Assembly (NCBI RefSeq): GCF_029714305.1
Contig: NZ_CP121647.1
Location: 5,042,501 to 5,106,500 of the forward strand
Reading direction: 5' to 3'
Length of the DNA stretch: 64,000 bases
From: Bradyrhizobium sp. CB3481
GTDB lineage: Bacteria; Pseudomonadota; Alphaproteobacteria; Rhizobiales; Xanthobacteraceae
Shown: piece by piece, positions 20,901 to 28,871 of the stretch
Numbering within the stretch: the first letter of the stretch is position 1
Layout of the letters: each line of letters starts with the position of its first letter
Notes under the pieces: model-generated
What the model saw: only the letters and a program-made list of their open reading frames with translations
What the model was told of the DNA's origin: nothing
Databases searched by the model: none
Position numbers and translations under genes: made by a program

Positions 20901-21888
20901 ATGAAGCGAAGAGCGAAGGCGCCCTAGGGTCAAGTTTCTGGATCTGACCGTCATCAAGCTCTAACACCCGAGCTGCCATGGCCTTACAAGCTCTTATACC
21001 TGCTTCGCCTCCAGCGTCTCGGCTGACCGCGTTACATGTCGTGGCGTACCCCCATGTCCTCCGCCTGCGGATATCGTCCTCCAAGCTTTGAACAAATTCG
21101 CTCTCAAAATGAGAGGCGGCTCTTTGCAGGAATGTTGCAAGGCCCGGCATTCTCAGCTGCTTGGGATTGCCCTGCTTCGTACGATCCACCACAGCCGTTG
21201 CGAATGTGTTGAAATCGCGGGCGCGACAAGCGCGATCGATGGTATCGATCGCCTCACGGAGTTTCGCTGCATCCGGTTCTGCACGTCTGTGTGCTTCCGA
21301 GCCTGCGCCGTGCAGGCCTTGCGAGGTCACGTCGTCGATGCGCCTCTTTGCTGCTCTCTCGCTCAGTACGTGCTCGGATTGCTCACCTCCTGCGGACCCA
21401 CGTCTCTGCGAGCTCCGGGGTGCTCGATCAGTTCGCAAGCTTTCGCCGCCCGCACGTGCGGAGGTCGCCCCCCGATTTAGCACGTCAGGATAGGATCTAT
21501 AAGGCCGCTGGCCTGGTGTAGTCTCTAGGTAGGACAGCGATCGGCCAGATCGTTCAGTTTGGTCTGCCTCCGAGTTGCCAGTGCCCTGATCGGCACGCCA
21601 CCGATCATCGCCAGAACGCCGCGAGATTGTTTGCCGATCAGGCGCGCTGGAAGGTTGCGGATCGGAACGCACGCGCTCCAGGACACCGACGAACGACCGA
21701 TCTCGCGAAGGCCCGGGTAGTTCACCGCGCGCACTTTCCGCCCGCTGAGCACGTTCAGCTTCAGAATCCGAGATATCCGACCGCCAACGGTCGCCAATGT
21801 GTGTCAAGGTCGATCTCCATGCAGAAGAATACGTTAGCAGTAGTGTTTGTCGTACAACGCGGGGCGGCGCGTTCTCTCCGGCAAACAA
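14923..21888 (-). CDS. SKWP-repeat type III effector with DFDGD motif and C-terminal shikimate kinase domain
   Basis: A 2321-codon frame, kept open over 7 kb amid decayed genes. Residues 1-240 are polar, Ser/Arg/Gln-rich and likely disordered. About 362-820 hold 11 tandem ~42-residue helical repeats with the signature LANLVNGFSKWPEE (one reads SKCP) plus a degenerate one before them: the hallmark of the Ralstonia RipS (Skwp)/Xanthomonas XopAD family of injected effectors. The middle has an 'FFAKGILIVV' stretch (~1470) and 'KKLDGDFDGDTAIIIGD' (~1545), like polymerase barrel motifs. Residues ~2130-2321 are shikimate-kinase-like with all family motifs: Walker A GLPAAGKSS, DSD, FRQRE, GGG, RPLL. 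The start is unclear: the frame opens with TTG straight after a TGA, and no in-frame ATG occurs for ~250 codons. A tts-box-like promoter lies upstream. Confidence 0.88.
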   Translation of the reverse strand: MFAGENAPPRVVRQTLLLTYSSAWRSTLTHIGDRWRSDISDSEAERAQRAESARGELPGPSRDRSFVGVLERVRSDPQPSSAPDRQTISRRSGDDRWRADQGTGNSEADQTERSGRSLSYLETTPGQRPYRSYPDVLNRGATSARAGGESLRTDRAPRSSQRRGSAGGEQSEHVLSERAAKRRIDDVTSQGLHGAGSEAHRRAEPDAAKLREAIDTIDRACRARDFNTFATAVVDRTKQGNPKQLRMPGLATFLQRAASHFESEFVQSLEDDIRRRRTWGYATTCNAVSRDAGGEAGIRACKAMAARVLELDDGQIQKLDPRAPSLFASSFGRHPESKTCRNATMRIAEFYRDQSGALRDLRSQSLSLLANGFSKWPSEHICREGIVAIAKEIRARGREATRLSNFPTRELATLANGFSKWPEDPDCRKATVAVADEVIHGVNQLSHAIPQDLANLVNAFSKWPTEASCLEATAAIACELHDRGGPLAGFDPQHIASLVNGFSKWPKDAACRRGAVAIARTILDRSHRANRLSAFSNRQLANLVNGFSKWPEEASCSQAAVTIAKEIIGSGLRASDFDEQALANLINAFSKWPDEATCREATIAIADEILGRAELSGFTHQELANLANGFSKWPEETVCRQAIIRIAGDIAHGHADPEGYFSDFTHQHLANLANAFSKCPEDVDAGHATVAIAREVLRRQDRLSGYSQQDLGNLMNSFSKWPEELHCRQAAVAIARDVVGRELSQFNGQELANLVNGFSKWPEEEFCAQATVAIACEIRDNDRLSDFFQQHLASLINDFSKWPEEAACRQVIVKIARGLGEGVRRFSAFTTLQLGIVANALARAFMSGEDNGEIAESALLKDRLHQLSHYLQYANDRLEQADVLAIANIFKALAKARLLDDLGSLASVGLDRLNELRSYPDFAAANNLETMGHLSAALLPLARSQQKQLRWHRRQALNLLNALQPIVEGKIEAHLNAGKAERARGPIASRRPALSIYQVLKARTILQELYRRPYVEGKKPDLQMRRQELQRKSREILASARSLVESDLSSMSWNLIAELESDEPLDALDTFISQNVAAVHAQHPPSSFDVHAVLREMDHEPRPPQGQAGIMKLPVVDMQGRRLATEPETRYSIFHRLTSGAVPVVAVQLPGKPSTFMLARTLTVDGVPYRMDLFGGSKLKAPKPTVSQIAARAPGDAGATTSGGKLLAVPYANSAPGTSFEQLSRAWAPFKEAYYYMQRRGFAAPPAINNLGPHDYALEGNFKLSLLPDRPAGHEHPFKLTGAEGPIALRPHDGCGFIRASLAERMVAVQRAGQQEGPDRVLAFGEGRRSSLPVSALQHYPRSEQVAREVREKAAHWLESRHEQELSSEQLFRTVTAGHIEGPGAVAVPSDDGHLHVPKLKSETLADTAGVLIGRSPYDKANLRPFALEQVKSSVAGDPTAAFLDKCLAMQYSFNVAEKSGDQLSADDPMFFAKGILIVVPDEMWPANYRDRGLVMSAEDVKSHSAWTERKDRVTADTSLDCIGILQATEIFAPGSLVAIPPDEQKKLDGDFDGDTAIIIGDRPQLYEHVRQFDQAEQARGVRSLKPPKSHTPAIVDGRYQFSRANQILAATKDVLEVYSCLQRSFLAQPDEARGWFAERAIFGAYEGIHHELKRDIRLLFDREQVSGHDVQDKLERMTREIEVAEHPVAREIAELLVADLEAWAASANEHLPPETIERVSEPTAALSQALSELFPNVAEAYVTAAHPRERVQAVLDHYPARIYPRADGYDPDDLIQSAQNLLSLGIKVGTDAYKSDTGTRIFMKKTQQLQRLLHQTPGLKNVPYIKSMAATLNQGHFDVDATLEMLKDNPTLAASVMEASVKVAVEKHILPKPFGRNLTAEDSGVTITLTLEEAAQRAKIESARAAAEEKEITATAFQVAEMLRQADIQVDMPHLKRRLRSKDSMTAELTGTTVKCDGDTQLISSAVRYVFEIPDKDFARAFKKAMLAFYELGYAEIRTTNWFRIPHPTFVGIKTVLATPGGYRFETEFHTPDSYQAKLDNHDAYKEEDKLRRQATGASLEESKIAVLAERVTNVCSEVPIPYGAKDLPHWDIEGQGTRAIDAKFGLRAAARTSMPKISPAAKEVVAALGVRPIVLVGLPAAGKSSIGPALARQLGLAFIDSDKMIEKNTGMTITEIFSTEDKGMQWFRQREASVIAQCVEKGNVVIATGGGAFESEETRSLIRDKAVSIWLDTNRDEIWKRLANDTSRPLLRIDKAESSNLAQSSDEVGIKKKLFEAMVEQRTPHYRQANLTVVPPHKGKNKKNVDACVEALHAYLCGN

Positions 21889-22116
21889 TCAGTGACATGA
21901 GGCTCGAGAAGGTTGCGGCACCAGCGAACGCGAACGGTTCAGTGGTGACGTCCAACGAGCCGGGTGATCCGACAGAAAGTCCGCAAGATCTCTGTCCTCT
22001 TCTCTGACGTTTATTTTCCGCACCGATGCAGCTGCCGGGGTCGTATAAACGTCGAGGTAAACGCAACTCGAGGGAGACCAGCCTCGATTTGAAGGAGCTG
22101 CATTTGATAAGGGCAA
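21889..22116 (-). other. In-frame upstream extension of the effector frame, separated by one TGA
   Basis: The effector frame continues upstream past TGA 21889-21891 for 75 more open codons to a TTG at 22116 (PLSNAAPSNRGWSPSSC...), Ser/Pro/Asn-rich like a type III secretion signal. Either the true N-terminus lies here and has been cut by a nonsense mutation, or this is leader sequence. Confidence 0.4.
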
Positions 22117-22288
22117 CTATGCAAGACTGTCATTGAACTGCATTTGTTCGGCGCGGCCCCAGGGCGATGTAAACCGGGGTAGGTCGTTGGTCAGATGGGC
22201 AGAGATTCGCGCAGCCGCCCTCACTACGTCAATAAAACGCGCCGGCGTTTGCAATGCGTCAAGGCTGATGCCCACCCCTCCATCACTG

Positions 22289-22327
22289 GACCAGTACTTT
22301 AGATAGCCGAGCTGACAGCAAGCTGAC
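22289..22327 (-). promoter_or_regulatory. tts-box-like TtsI-binding promoter element
   Basis: On the minus strand GTCAGCTTGCTGTCAGCT (22327-22310) matches the rhizobial tts-box core GTCAGCTTG-N5-AGCT with exact spacing. It faces the effector gene, about 420 bp from the TTG at 21888 and 190 bp from the TTG at 22116. TtsI is the activator of the symbiotic type III system in rhizobia. Confidence 0.65.
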
Positions 22328-22593
22328 GGAATCGCCGCGGACAGCGCCAGCAAAGATCAGGTCTTTACAGCCATGAGCTCCGGAGAGTTTATCAATCCGG
22401 GATTGATCTTGTTCCAATCAATAACCACGGAAGTCACGGGTGAAATCAGCAGGTGCCAGCTCGTCGTACTCTGCCTGGTCTCGGCATCCTTGGCGGCTCG
22501 ACCTGGACTGGCGCTGGCATCAGGCAGCACTCAATTTCGGATGCATGATGAGCATCAATCACGGATGCGCACTCGATCGGGAAACTGGATCAC

Positions 22594-22722
22594 ATGCACT
22601 GGGATGTCGAGATGGCCCGTAAGGGCGGCGTGCCGCCCGACCGCATATTGAACGCGATGTCGCTTCGGGAAATTACGGGGTATTTCCCGCAAAAGCGGCG
22701 TTCGTCCGCCAAGGCGGCTTGA
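22594..22722 (+). CDS. Possible 42-residue peptide or gene fragment
   Basis: MHWDVEMARKGGVPPDRILN... ends at TGA 22722. Looks coding (helical, charged) and probably is the 3' end of a longer lost gene. Not recognised. Confidence 0.25.
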   Translation: MHWDVEMARKGGVPPDRILNAMSLREITGYFPQKRRSSAKAA

Positions 22723-23280
22723 GAGTTCCTGTCAAGTCGGAAGAGCTCCGAGGCACAGTGGTCGCGGTGGCCTGCGACTCCGATCATCGTTTGAGTAAGC
22801 CACGCCGTGAAGTGATCCATCTCGTCGAAGGCCACGGCATAGAGGGCGATGCACATGCGGGAGCGCATGTCCGCCATCGTTACCTCGCTCGCCGCACTGC
22901 GCACGCTCCGAATCTCCGTTAAGTCCATCTGACCCGCTGAGTTGTTCGACGATCTTGCAACCTTTGGCTACCAGATCTCGCCCGGGGATATAGGCGAGAA
23001 CATCACGACCAGCGGGCTCCAACTGGAGCGACTGCCCCTCGGCGCATTGCTGCGGCTAGGTCCGTCTGCCGCGGTCGAATTAACTGGCATGCGAACACCG
23101 TGCGTTCTCCTCGACCGTTTCCAAACGGGCCTGAAGAGACGGCTGCTCAATGGAAGCGAACGGCCACCCTACAAATGCGGCGTCATGGGCATCGCGCGCG
23201 CCGGAGGCCCCTTACGGGCGGGCGACAAAATTTGCGTGTTCCTGCCCGGGCGCGATCGGGCGCGGTTGCCACCTCTCTAG
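22719..23280 (+). pseudogene. MOSC-domain protein, decayed
   Basis: First frame: 'ELRGTVVAVACDSDHRLSKP', 'VIHLVEGHGIEGDAHAGAHV'. A TAA after 'APNLR' and a frameshift near 22935 lead to 'FDDLATFGYQISPGDIGENI', 'TPCVLLDRFQTGLKRRLL', 'YKCGVMGIARAGGPLRAGD', the beta-barrel of MOSC proteins, which deliver sulfur with a molybdenum cofactor-type fold. The second half remains an open frame from 22942. Confidence 0.8.
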
Positions 23281-23340
23281 CAATGCGCCGTGAACGGCAC
23301 GACCGCGGGTGCCGCGACGGCTAATGCGGCCTTACCTAGC

Positions 23341-23872
23341 CTACTCCCGGGCGCGTCGGACCGCACCTTGCAGCCGCTCGCGTTCCTTTTTCCCATCGTT
23401 CGTCCTCGGTCCGCGAGCGCTTCTCGAGTGCCTCGATCTCGGCCTGGATATACGTCGCCCGTTTCGCATGCTCGCGCTCAGCTTTATCCCGTTAGCCGTA
23501 GCCTTCGCGCGCCGTTCGCGATCCCTCTCCCGGGCAGCCTCCTCGCGCCGACGCTCGGCCTCCCGGCGCTTCTCCTCCTTCTCGAACTCGGCGGCGGCCT
23601 TTCGGGCGTCCCGCTCGCTGATCTCCGCAGATGGCCTCTTTGCCGGCTTAGTGCGACGTCCTTCCCGCCGCCTTCCCTTCTCGGCCGAAACCCAGGTCGG
23701 ACGGCAGATCGGAGTGCTCCGCAAAGCGCCCGTTCGATCCTGCCGGCCGCTTCAGCACCACGCCCGGTCTTGACATCGGCGCGGCGACAACATCCGGGTC
23801 GTTCGTCTCCTTGGCGACGCCCTGATGGAATAGATTGCTGCCCGCACCCCACGCCTCAAGCGCTGCCTTCAT
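23341..23872 (-). pseudogene. TolA-like coiled-coil protein, frameshifted
   Basis: Begins MKAALEAWGAGSNLFHQGVA and 'DPDVVAAPMSRPGVVLKRPA' in one frame, then switches near 23690 to a long Glu/Arg/Lys/Ala coiled coil ('KAAAEFEKEEKRREAERRRE'), with another break near 23480. Relatives are annotated as TolA-like envelope proteins, but the family's role is not established. Confidence 0.6.
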
Positions 23873-23963
23873 CGAGGGCGCGGCAATCGCGAGATCGTAA
23901 AAGCCGAGCTAGGTCTGGAATGTCTTGAGCTTCCTGGCCATGAAAGTGCGGGCTCTGGGCCGC

Positions 23964-24169
23964 CTAGCGCCGGCGCGCGACCCAGATGCCAAGCAGAAAC
24001 GCAACGAAGAGCGACTGCAGCGGGGCCTTCACCGTCACCCTGCGCAGCCGCTCGGCCCAGCGGATCGCCGCATCCTGCGAAGGCGTCTGAGGCGGCCGCC
24101 GCGCGTTGCCATCCTCCTCGTTCGTCACAGGTGGCTTCCGTCAGTGCCGAGGCTTCTTTCACATCCATG
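23964..24169 (-). pseudogene. Small membrane-tail protein downstream of Ku, frameshifted
   Basis: Starts MDVKEASALTE, then a one-base shift to 'PPVTNEEDGNARRPPQTPSQ' and a C-terminal hydrophobic segment 'PLQSLFVAFLLGIWVARRR'. It lies 19 bp after the Ku stop, so was probably in the same operon. Confidence 0.5.
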
Positions 24170-24188
24170 CGGCTCTCCTGCTCTGGCG

Positions 24189-25117
24189 TCAGGCGGACTT
24201 CCGGTGCGGCCTGGCCGCGGGCTTCTTCGTCGCGGTCTCCTTTGCTTGCTTCTTGCCAGCGATCGGCATCAGCATCTCCTTCTGACCGGCAGCGGCCTTC
24301 CGCTGCTTCTTCGCAGACTTCTTCGGAGCTGAGGTCTCGGACGCGGCGCCGCCGACGCTCCTGCGCAGCGCCTCCATCAGGTCGACGACGTTTTCGCTGC
24401 GCGGCCTTTCTTTCGGAGTAATCGGCTTGCCCGCGCGCTTCTGGTTGATGAGGTCGACCAACGCGGTTTCGTAATGGTCCTCGAACTTCTCCGGTTCGAA
24501 GCTGCCGCTCTTTTGATTGACGAGTGCTTGGCGAGATCGAGCATGTCTTTTGTAACTTTGACGTCCTGGATCTCGTCGAAATACTCCGCCTCGCTGCGCA
24601 CTTCATAGGGGTAGCGCAGCAGCGTGCCGACGAGACCCTTGTCATGCGGCTCGAGGGTGATGATGTGCTCGCGGTTGGTGAGCACAACCCGGCCGATCGC
24701 GACCTTGTTCATTTCTCGGATGGTCTCGCGGATCACTGCGAAGGCGTCGTGGCCGACCTTGCCATCGGGTCGCAGATAATAAGGACGGATCAGATAGCGT
24801 GGATCGATCTCCGCTTTGTCCACGAACTCGTCTATGTCGATCGTGCGGGTGGATTCCAAGGCGACGTTCTCGAGCTCTTCCTTGCTGACCTCGATGAAGG
24901 TCTCCTTGTCGAGCGCATAGCCCTTGACGATGTCCTCGTTGGGCACTTCCTCGCCTGTGTCAGCGTCGACCTTCACATATCTGATGCGATGGCCCGTCTG
25001 CTTGTTGAGCTGGTTGAACGATATCTTCTCGCTCTCGGAGGTAGCGGGATAGAGCGCGACTGGACAGGTGACGAGCGACAGACGCAGAAAGCCTTTCCAG
25101 TTGGCGCAGGGGGCCAT
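24189..25117 (-). pseudogene. ku: Ku end-binding protein (NHEJ), one-base frameshift
   Basis: MAPCANWKGFLRLSLVTCPV to 'VTKDMLDLAKH' is a near-complete bacterial Ku core. A single base is missing near 24525 (relatives read LAKHIVNQKSG); after it the frame from 24461 on carries the C-terminus 'NQKRAGKPITPKERPRSENV' and a Lys-rich tail. Ku binds broken DNA ends and recruits LigD. As read it would lose its bridging and LigD-contact region, so likely inactive. Confidence 0.88.
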
Positions 25118-25255
25118 GTACGCGGTACTCCGGTTTCAGGGTGGCTTGGATTCAAGACGAACGGAGAAAGCTGGTTCCGACAAAGCTGATGCCCGAGCCC
25201 CAAATTTTTCGGTCCCGCGAGTCGACTCTTTGTTCTTATTATGTTCTCATTGGCT

Positions 25256-25651
25256 ATGACCGATCGACCCGCCAGTTGGCGCATGCCAAGCAGGAAAGAG
25301 ATGGAAAAGATGGCCTCCGCCGTCGGGAGGAAGGCTCCTCCGGTACCCGCCTTGGCTCCCGGCCATGACCTGCCGCCAGAATACTGGCAAGCGCTGCTGG
25401 AAGACGCGCGGACGGCGCCCCCATCGCCAGGACCATCGAGCCGCGCGCTGCGCCTATCCGAAATTGCCCAACACCTTCTGAGAGTGAGCTGCCGGCGCTG
25501 CGGCCGAACGCTTGACATCCAGAAAGTCGACGCCGTCCGGCTCTAAGGCGGCCGCACTTTCTGGAAACAAGTCGGGCTTCGCCTGTTGGACGACACCTGC
25601 ACGCACAGGACCGGTCGTCATGAGGAAGACGGCTGTTGGCCATCCTACTAG
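25256..25651 (+). pseudogene. Conserved hypothetical with Cys pair, nonsense near the end
   Basis: MTDRPASWRMPSRKEMEKMA, 'GHDLPPEYWQALLEDAR', 'LLRVSCRRCGRTLDIQK'. A TAA at 25544-25546 (VRL*GGRTF) cuts off 'RLLDDTCTHRTGRHEEDGCW', still visible downstream. Relatives as I recall them have Tyr at the stop. The truncated product could still fold. Confidence 0.6.
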
Positions 25652-25972
25652 TCGTCAACCGGACGATGACACCCAAGCACCACCCTGGCCCGCTTTCCGG
25701 AGGAGACCGCAATCCTTTAGCAAAGGAGCTCGGCAGAGCCCGCGCGATGACGACGATTCTCGCCACGCGGTCTGGCGAGGCGCTGGATCAAGGCGAAGCC
25801 TCGATCTGAACGGCCGATCAGTTGCTCTGCGAATCCTGGAATGTGGTCGGACGGCGAGTCGATCGACCGGTCGCCTACGGTCGACCAAGCCTTTAATGGC
25901 GGCTATAGCCGGCCCGAAATCCAATGCTAGCGCTGCAAGTCGAGGCGGAACGTCGACCTTGCAGGCCTGTCC
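25652..25972. other. Intergenic, nothing identified
   Basis: Short frames only. Lies between the decayed gene at 25256 and the HEPN gene, at the left edge of the intact gene island. Confidence 0.3.
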
Positions 25973-27589
25973 TTAACGCCTATTGCTCGGCTTCGGCGGC
26001 GATTTTCCATGCGCATCATCTTCCATCTGGCGTGATAGGCGCTGCACCACGCAGATCAGCTCGACGAGCCGAACGCCGTCAATCGGGCGGATGTGCATTG
26101 TTGGCCGCCGCGCTGCAACAAGCTTCTGCATGTCGTGATCGAAGCCGGCCTGGTTTACAAAAACGTCGCCGAACACCTCCTCCCAATTCTTGCGGTTCAG
26201 AATGATCGACGCGAGGTGACCAATCTCGGTGTAGCTGATGAGTGGCATTGGAGCCTCCCCGCGCTCCAGAGCCTGTTTGCGGATGCGCTTGGCTTCGCCC
26301 GCAATGTTGCCGTCGACGCGGTGTTTGAACCAGTCACTGCCGCATCTAACCGAAAGCTTGCGTGTGATGTAGGCTCTAAGCTCTTCCTCGAAGCGGCCGA
26401 GCACCCTGTAGGCATCGTGCCGCGTTCCGCGTGAGCGGATTGTCATTGAGACTTCGCCGAACCCAATGACCGCGACCGTATTAGTATCGGAGCGGACGCC
26501 GCTGGTGAGACCGCTTTCCACGATGACCTCGACGGCGACCGCAAGATTCGCGCGAGCTAACCCGGGATCGACCTCAGCGGAATCGTACATCCGCCGGCGG
26601 ACCCGCGCGTCTTGCCAGAAACTATCGGGCAGATCCGGACGCGTGCGCCATTGGCCGAACAGCGACTGATAGGCTTCACGCCAGGCAGGCGTCTGGGCGC
26701 CGATAAGATCGGTAACGCCTGCGAATGCGGACATCTTGAATCGGGTCGCCTCGAATGAGGCGTTAAGTCGATGATCCAGTCCCAGCACGGCACTCAATTG
26801 TTGTTGGTCCATGCTGATCGATGCCGATAGCGGTTTCAGCATCGAACGCTGAAGATATGTTACCTCGGCGGCAATGTTTGGGAGCGCGGGATAGAGCTTG
26901 CTGATGTCAGTGACTGGCAGCTTGCCGAGGGTGCTTGCCCACTGGCTCATGCGAGCGACATCAGCGACCGACCCTCCAAGCGACGCCATGAGCGACGTCT
27001 CGAGAGAGCGGTTTTGTTGCGCAATGGCTTTCACGGCCTTGTAGAACCCGCCCTGAGCATTTTCGAGGTCGGAAAACACCCTTCGAGCTTCGCGGATCGC
27101 GTTAGCGAACTCCGGCGCTATTGCGATCGTCTTGAGTTTCGCGAAGGCATCTGCGACCGACGGATCAACTCGAGCTGACTTCATTGCGGCAAGCATCTTG
27201 GCAATGCCGGGGTCGATCGTGAACCCTGCGAGCATCTTCGCTGCCGTGGTTATACCTTGCAGTTCCGCGCTCGAGGGCAACCCGATCCCGCGGGCAAGCT
27301 CGGTCGCGGGTGATTTCATGTCGCGTAAGAGTGCCGCCGCGGGCGAGTGTGACAATTCACGAGCGAGTTTGGCGGCCGGAGAGTCCGCCAATTCGCGCGC
27401 GACTTTGAACTGAGGAGACGCGGCGTAATCCTGCACCAGCTTGGCAGCGGGGGAAGTCGCTATTTCGCGAGCCAGCTTCACGCTGGGAGTATTGACAAGC
27501 TCGCTCGCCGATTTCGGCGCGGGAGAGTTTTGCAACTTGCGGCGGGGTGCTGCTGCGGGATCATCGGTAGGATGAGTTGGATCGGACAT
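25973..27589 (-). CDS. Swt1-type HEPN domain protein with 12-residue N-terminal repeats
   Basis: 538 residues (546 if ATG 27613 is used; MSDPTHPTDD at 27589 is the better start). Residues ~35-105 hold six 12-residue repeats of the type SPAAKLARELAD, likely a helical stalk. The central part is helical. The last ~90 residues ('YTEIGHLASIILNRKNWEEV', 'RRPTMHIRPIDGVRLVELIC') match the Swt1-type HEPN domain; R-R-P-T-M-H gives the Rx4H motif expected of HEPN RNases. HEPN proteins are common RNA-cutting effectors in phage defence. Downstream of and same strand as the hmdU-kinase-like gene, 148 bp gap containing an AT-rich promoter-like segment (~27640-27655). Confidence 0.75.
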   Translation of the reverse strand: MSDPTHPTDDPAAAPRRKLQNSPAPKSASELVNTPSVKLAREIATSPAAKLVQDYAASPQFKVARELADSPAAKLARELSHSPAAALLRDMKSPATELARGIGLPSSAELQGITTAAKMLAGFTIDPGIAKMLAAMKSARVDPSVADAFAKLKTIAIAPEFANAIREARRVFSDLENAQGGFYKAVKAIAQQNRSLETSLMASLGGSVADVARMSQWASTLGKLPVTDISKLYPALPNIAAEVTYLQRSMLKPLSASISMDQQQLSAVLGLDHRLNASFEATRFKMSAFAGVTDLIGAQTPAWREAYQSLFGQWRTRPDLPDSFWQDARVRRRMYDSAEVDPGLARANLAVAVEVIVESGLTSGVRSDTNTVAVIGFGEVSMTIRSRGTRHDAYRVLGRFEEELRAYITRKLSVRCGSDWFKHRVDGNIAGEAKRIRKQALERGEAPMPLISYTEIGHLASIILNRKNWEEVFGDVFVNQAGFDHDMQKLVAARRPTMHIRPIDGVRLVELICVVQRLSRQMEDDAHGKSPPKPSNRR

Positions 27590-27737
27590 CGTCGACTCGC
27601 CATTTGCCAGCAAAACGGCGGTCGCTCGCCCGCCACTTCAGTATAGTGAATATATAGCGGCGGGATCTGCTGATTTCCATCACTCCGTCCGGCGAGAGTT
27701 TACGGCATCCGCACAGGCGCTCGCGCAGCGGTCCGAA

Positions 27738-28745
27738 CTAGATAAGTGATGGTTGGAGCGGCTCGTGGTAGGAGACCTTTTGTGGTCCGAGGTGCGCGGA
27801 CTGCACACGCAATCCCCAGCGGGCTGGAAATTGAGGAAACGGTAATGGCCGATTGTTAGGACGGTAGATTTGCTTGATGCGCGTCCGATTGGCAACTCCG
27901 GGGATATCGGGGTGCGCTACGCGGGCATATTTCGATATTTCGCAGAACAGGTTCTGACAGTCGATTGGCTGCAGCCGCCGGCCATAGAGACCGTCAAAGT
28001 GCAGACCGAGTCTGGCGAACTCGGTTTCCTGTCGATCGGTCATCCAATGGACGACGTCTTCGGCCGTTGCGCGGCCCGTATCCGAGAAGCATTTGGAAAT
28101 GCCATCCAGCGCCCCAGGACCTGCCACGACCATGTCGGTTTCGTCGAAATCCAGGATCGAAGAATAGTTCAGGTCGATGGTATACTGGAACGCAAGGAAC
28201 GGACCGATCCCCGGGTAACTCAGAACAAGCTCGTAGACCGTCCGCAACGAAGGCGCCTGCTTGATTCGCTCCGGCACCAGATCCTTCATCATCTGCAGCA
28301 GCAGCGCGATGTGGTTGCTGTGCTTGCGCTCTCGACCGTAAGACGGCGACGGCATGATATAGGCGGCGGAATAGATGCTGTTCCCTCGCCTGCGTAGATT
28401 CTCAAGCGTCTGATCGAGAGCCGCTGCGTTGAGATTGGTCCAGGTCAACGGGCCGAGGCGCTGTTCCAGTGCCTCCCACGTTTCGATCCGGTTGAATATC
28501 TTGAACAAAATGGTGCGAAAGAAGACTTCGCGAGGATCCTGGGATCGGTCGGCCCCTGCCTGGACTTCCGATATCAGATACTGGCTGACCCGATCGGCCG
28601 CTCGATACGTGTTGGTGAACCGAAAACCGGACAGAATCGGATCATCTGTACAACGGCCCACTGGATCAGCAAGGCGACGGTAATACATCGCTAGCCGCTC
28701 GGCGGCAAAACGCCAATAGGTGTCGAAGACAATGGTTGGAGTCAT
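27738..28745 (-). CDS. 5-hmdU DNA kinase / alpha-glutamyl-thymine pyrophosphorylase-like protein
   Basis: 335 residues from MTPTIVFDTYWRFAAERLAM; the frame upstream of 28745 is not used. It shows the helical-domain signature of this group: 'FRFTNTYRAADRVSQYLI', 'FFRTILFKIFNRIETWE', 'YPGIGPFLAFQYTIDLNY', 'DFDETDMVVAGPGALDGI'. In phages such proteins act on 5-hydroxymethyl-dU in DNA (kinase/pyrophosphorylase step of thymine hypermodification). The HhH-like PGIGPFLAFQ stretch supports DNA binding. Divergent from the MazG gene, 126 bp apart. Family assignment is from memory of motifs. Confidence 0.65.
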   Translation of the reverse strand: MTPTIVFDTYWRFAAERLAMYYRRLADPVGRCTDDPILSGFRFTNTYRAADRVSQYLISEVQAGADRSQDPREVFFRTILFKIFNRIETWEALEQRLGPLTWTNLNAAALDQTLENLRRRGNSIYSAAYIMPSPSYGRERKHSNHIALLLQMMKDLVPERIKQAPSLRTVYELVLSYPGIGPFLAFQYTIDLNYSSILDFDETDMVVAGPGALDGISKCFSDTGRATAEDVVHWMTDRQETEFARLGLHFDGLYGRRLQPIDCQNLFCEISKYARVAHPDIPGVANRTRIKQIYRPNNRPLPFPQFPARWGLRVQSAHLGPQKVSYHEPLQPSLI

Positions 28746-28818
28746 CCGACGCCCTGTGTCTGGGTGGGTTCCCCGGGCACGGCGTTCGTGCCTGGTGGGT
28801 AAAGAATCAGCGAAACGA

Positions 28819-28852
28819 TATACTGCCGAGAACGGGCCGTCACGATGGCCCG
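28819..28852 (+). promoter_or_regulatory. Promoter and inverted repeat before the MazG gene
   Basis: A TATACT -10-like box (28819-28824) is followed by CGGGCC-N8-GGCCCG (28833-28852), a perfect 6-bp inverted repeat in a position suited for a repressor site, then AGGAAGAGAGGAATAG before ATG 28872. Confidence 0.4.
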
Positions 28853-28871
28853 AACAGGAAGAGAGGAATAG

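Noticed and set aside
21889..21891. TGA in the effector frame as selenocysteine or programmed read-through
   Set aside because: No selenocysteine-insertion-like hairpin seen just downstream and surrounding N-terminal sequence is not clearly conserved coding; nonsense mutation or untranslated leader is simpler.
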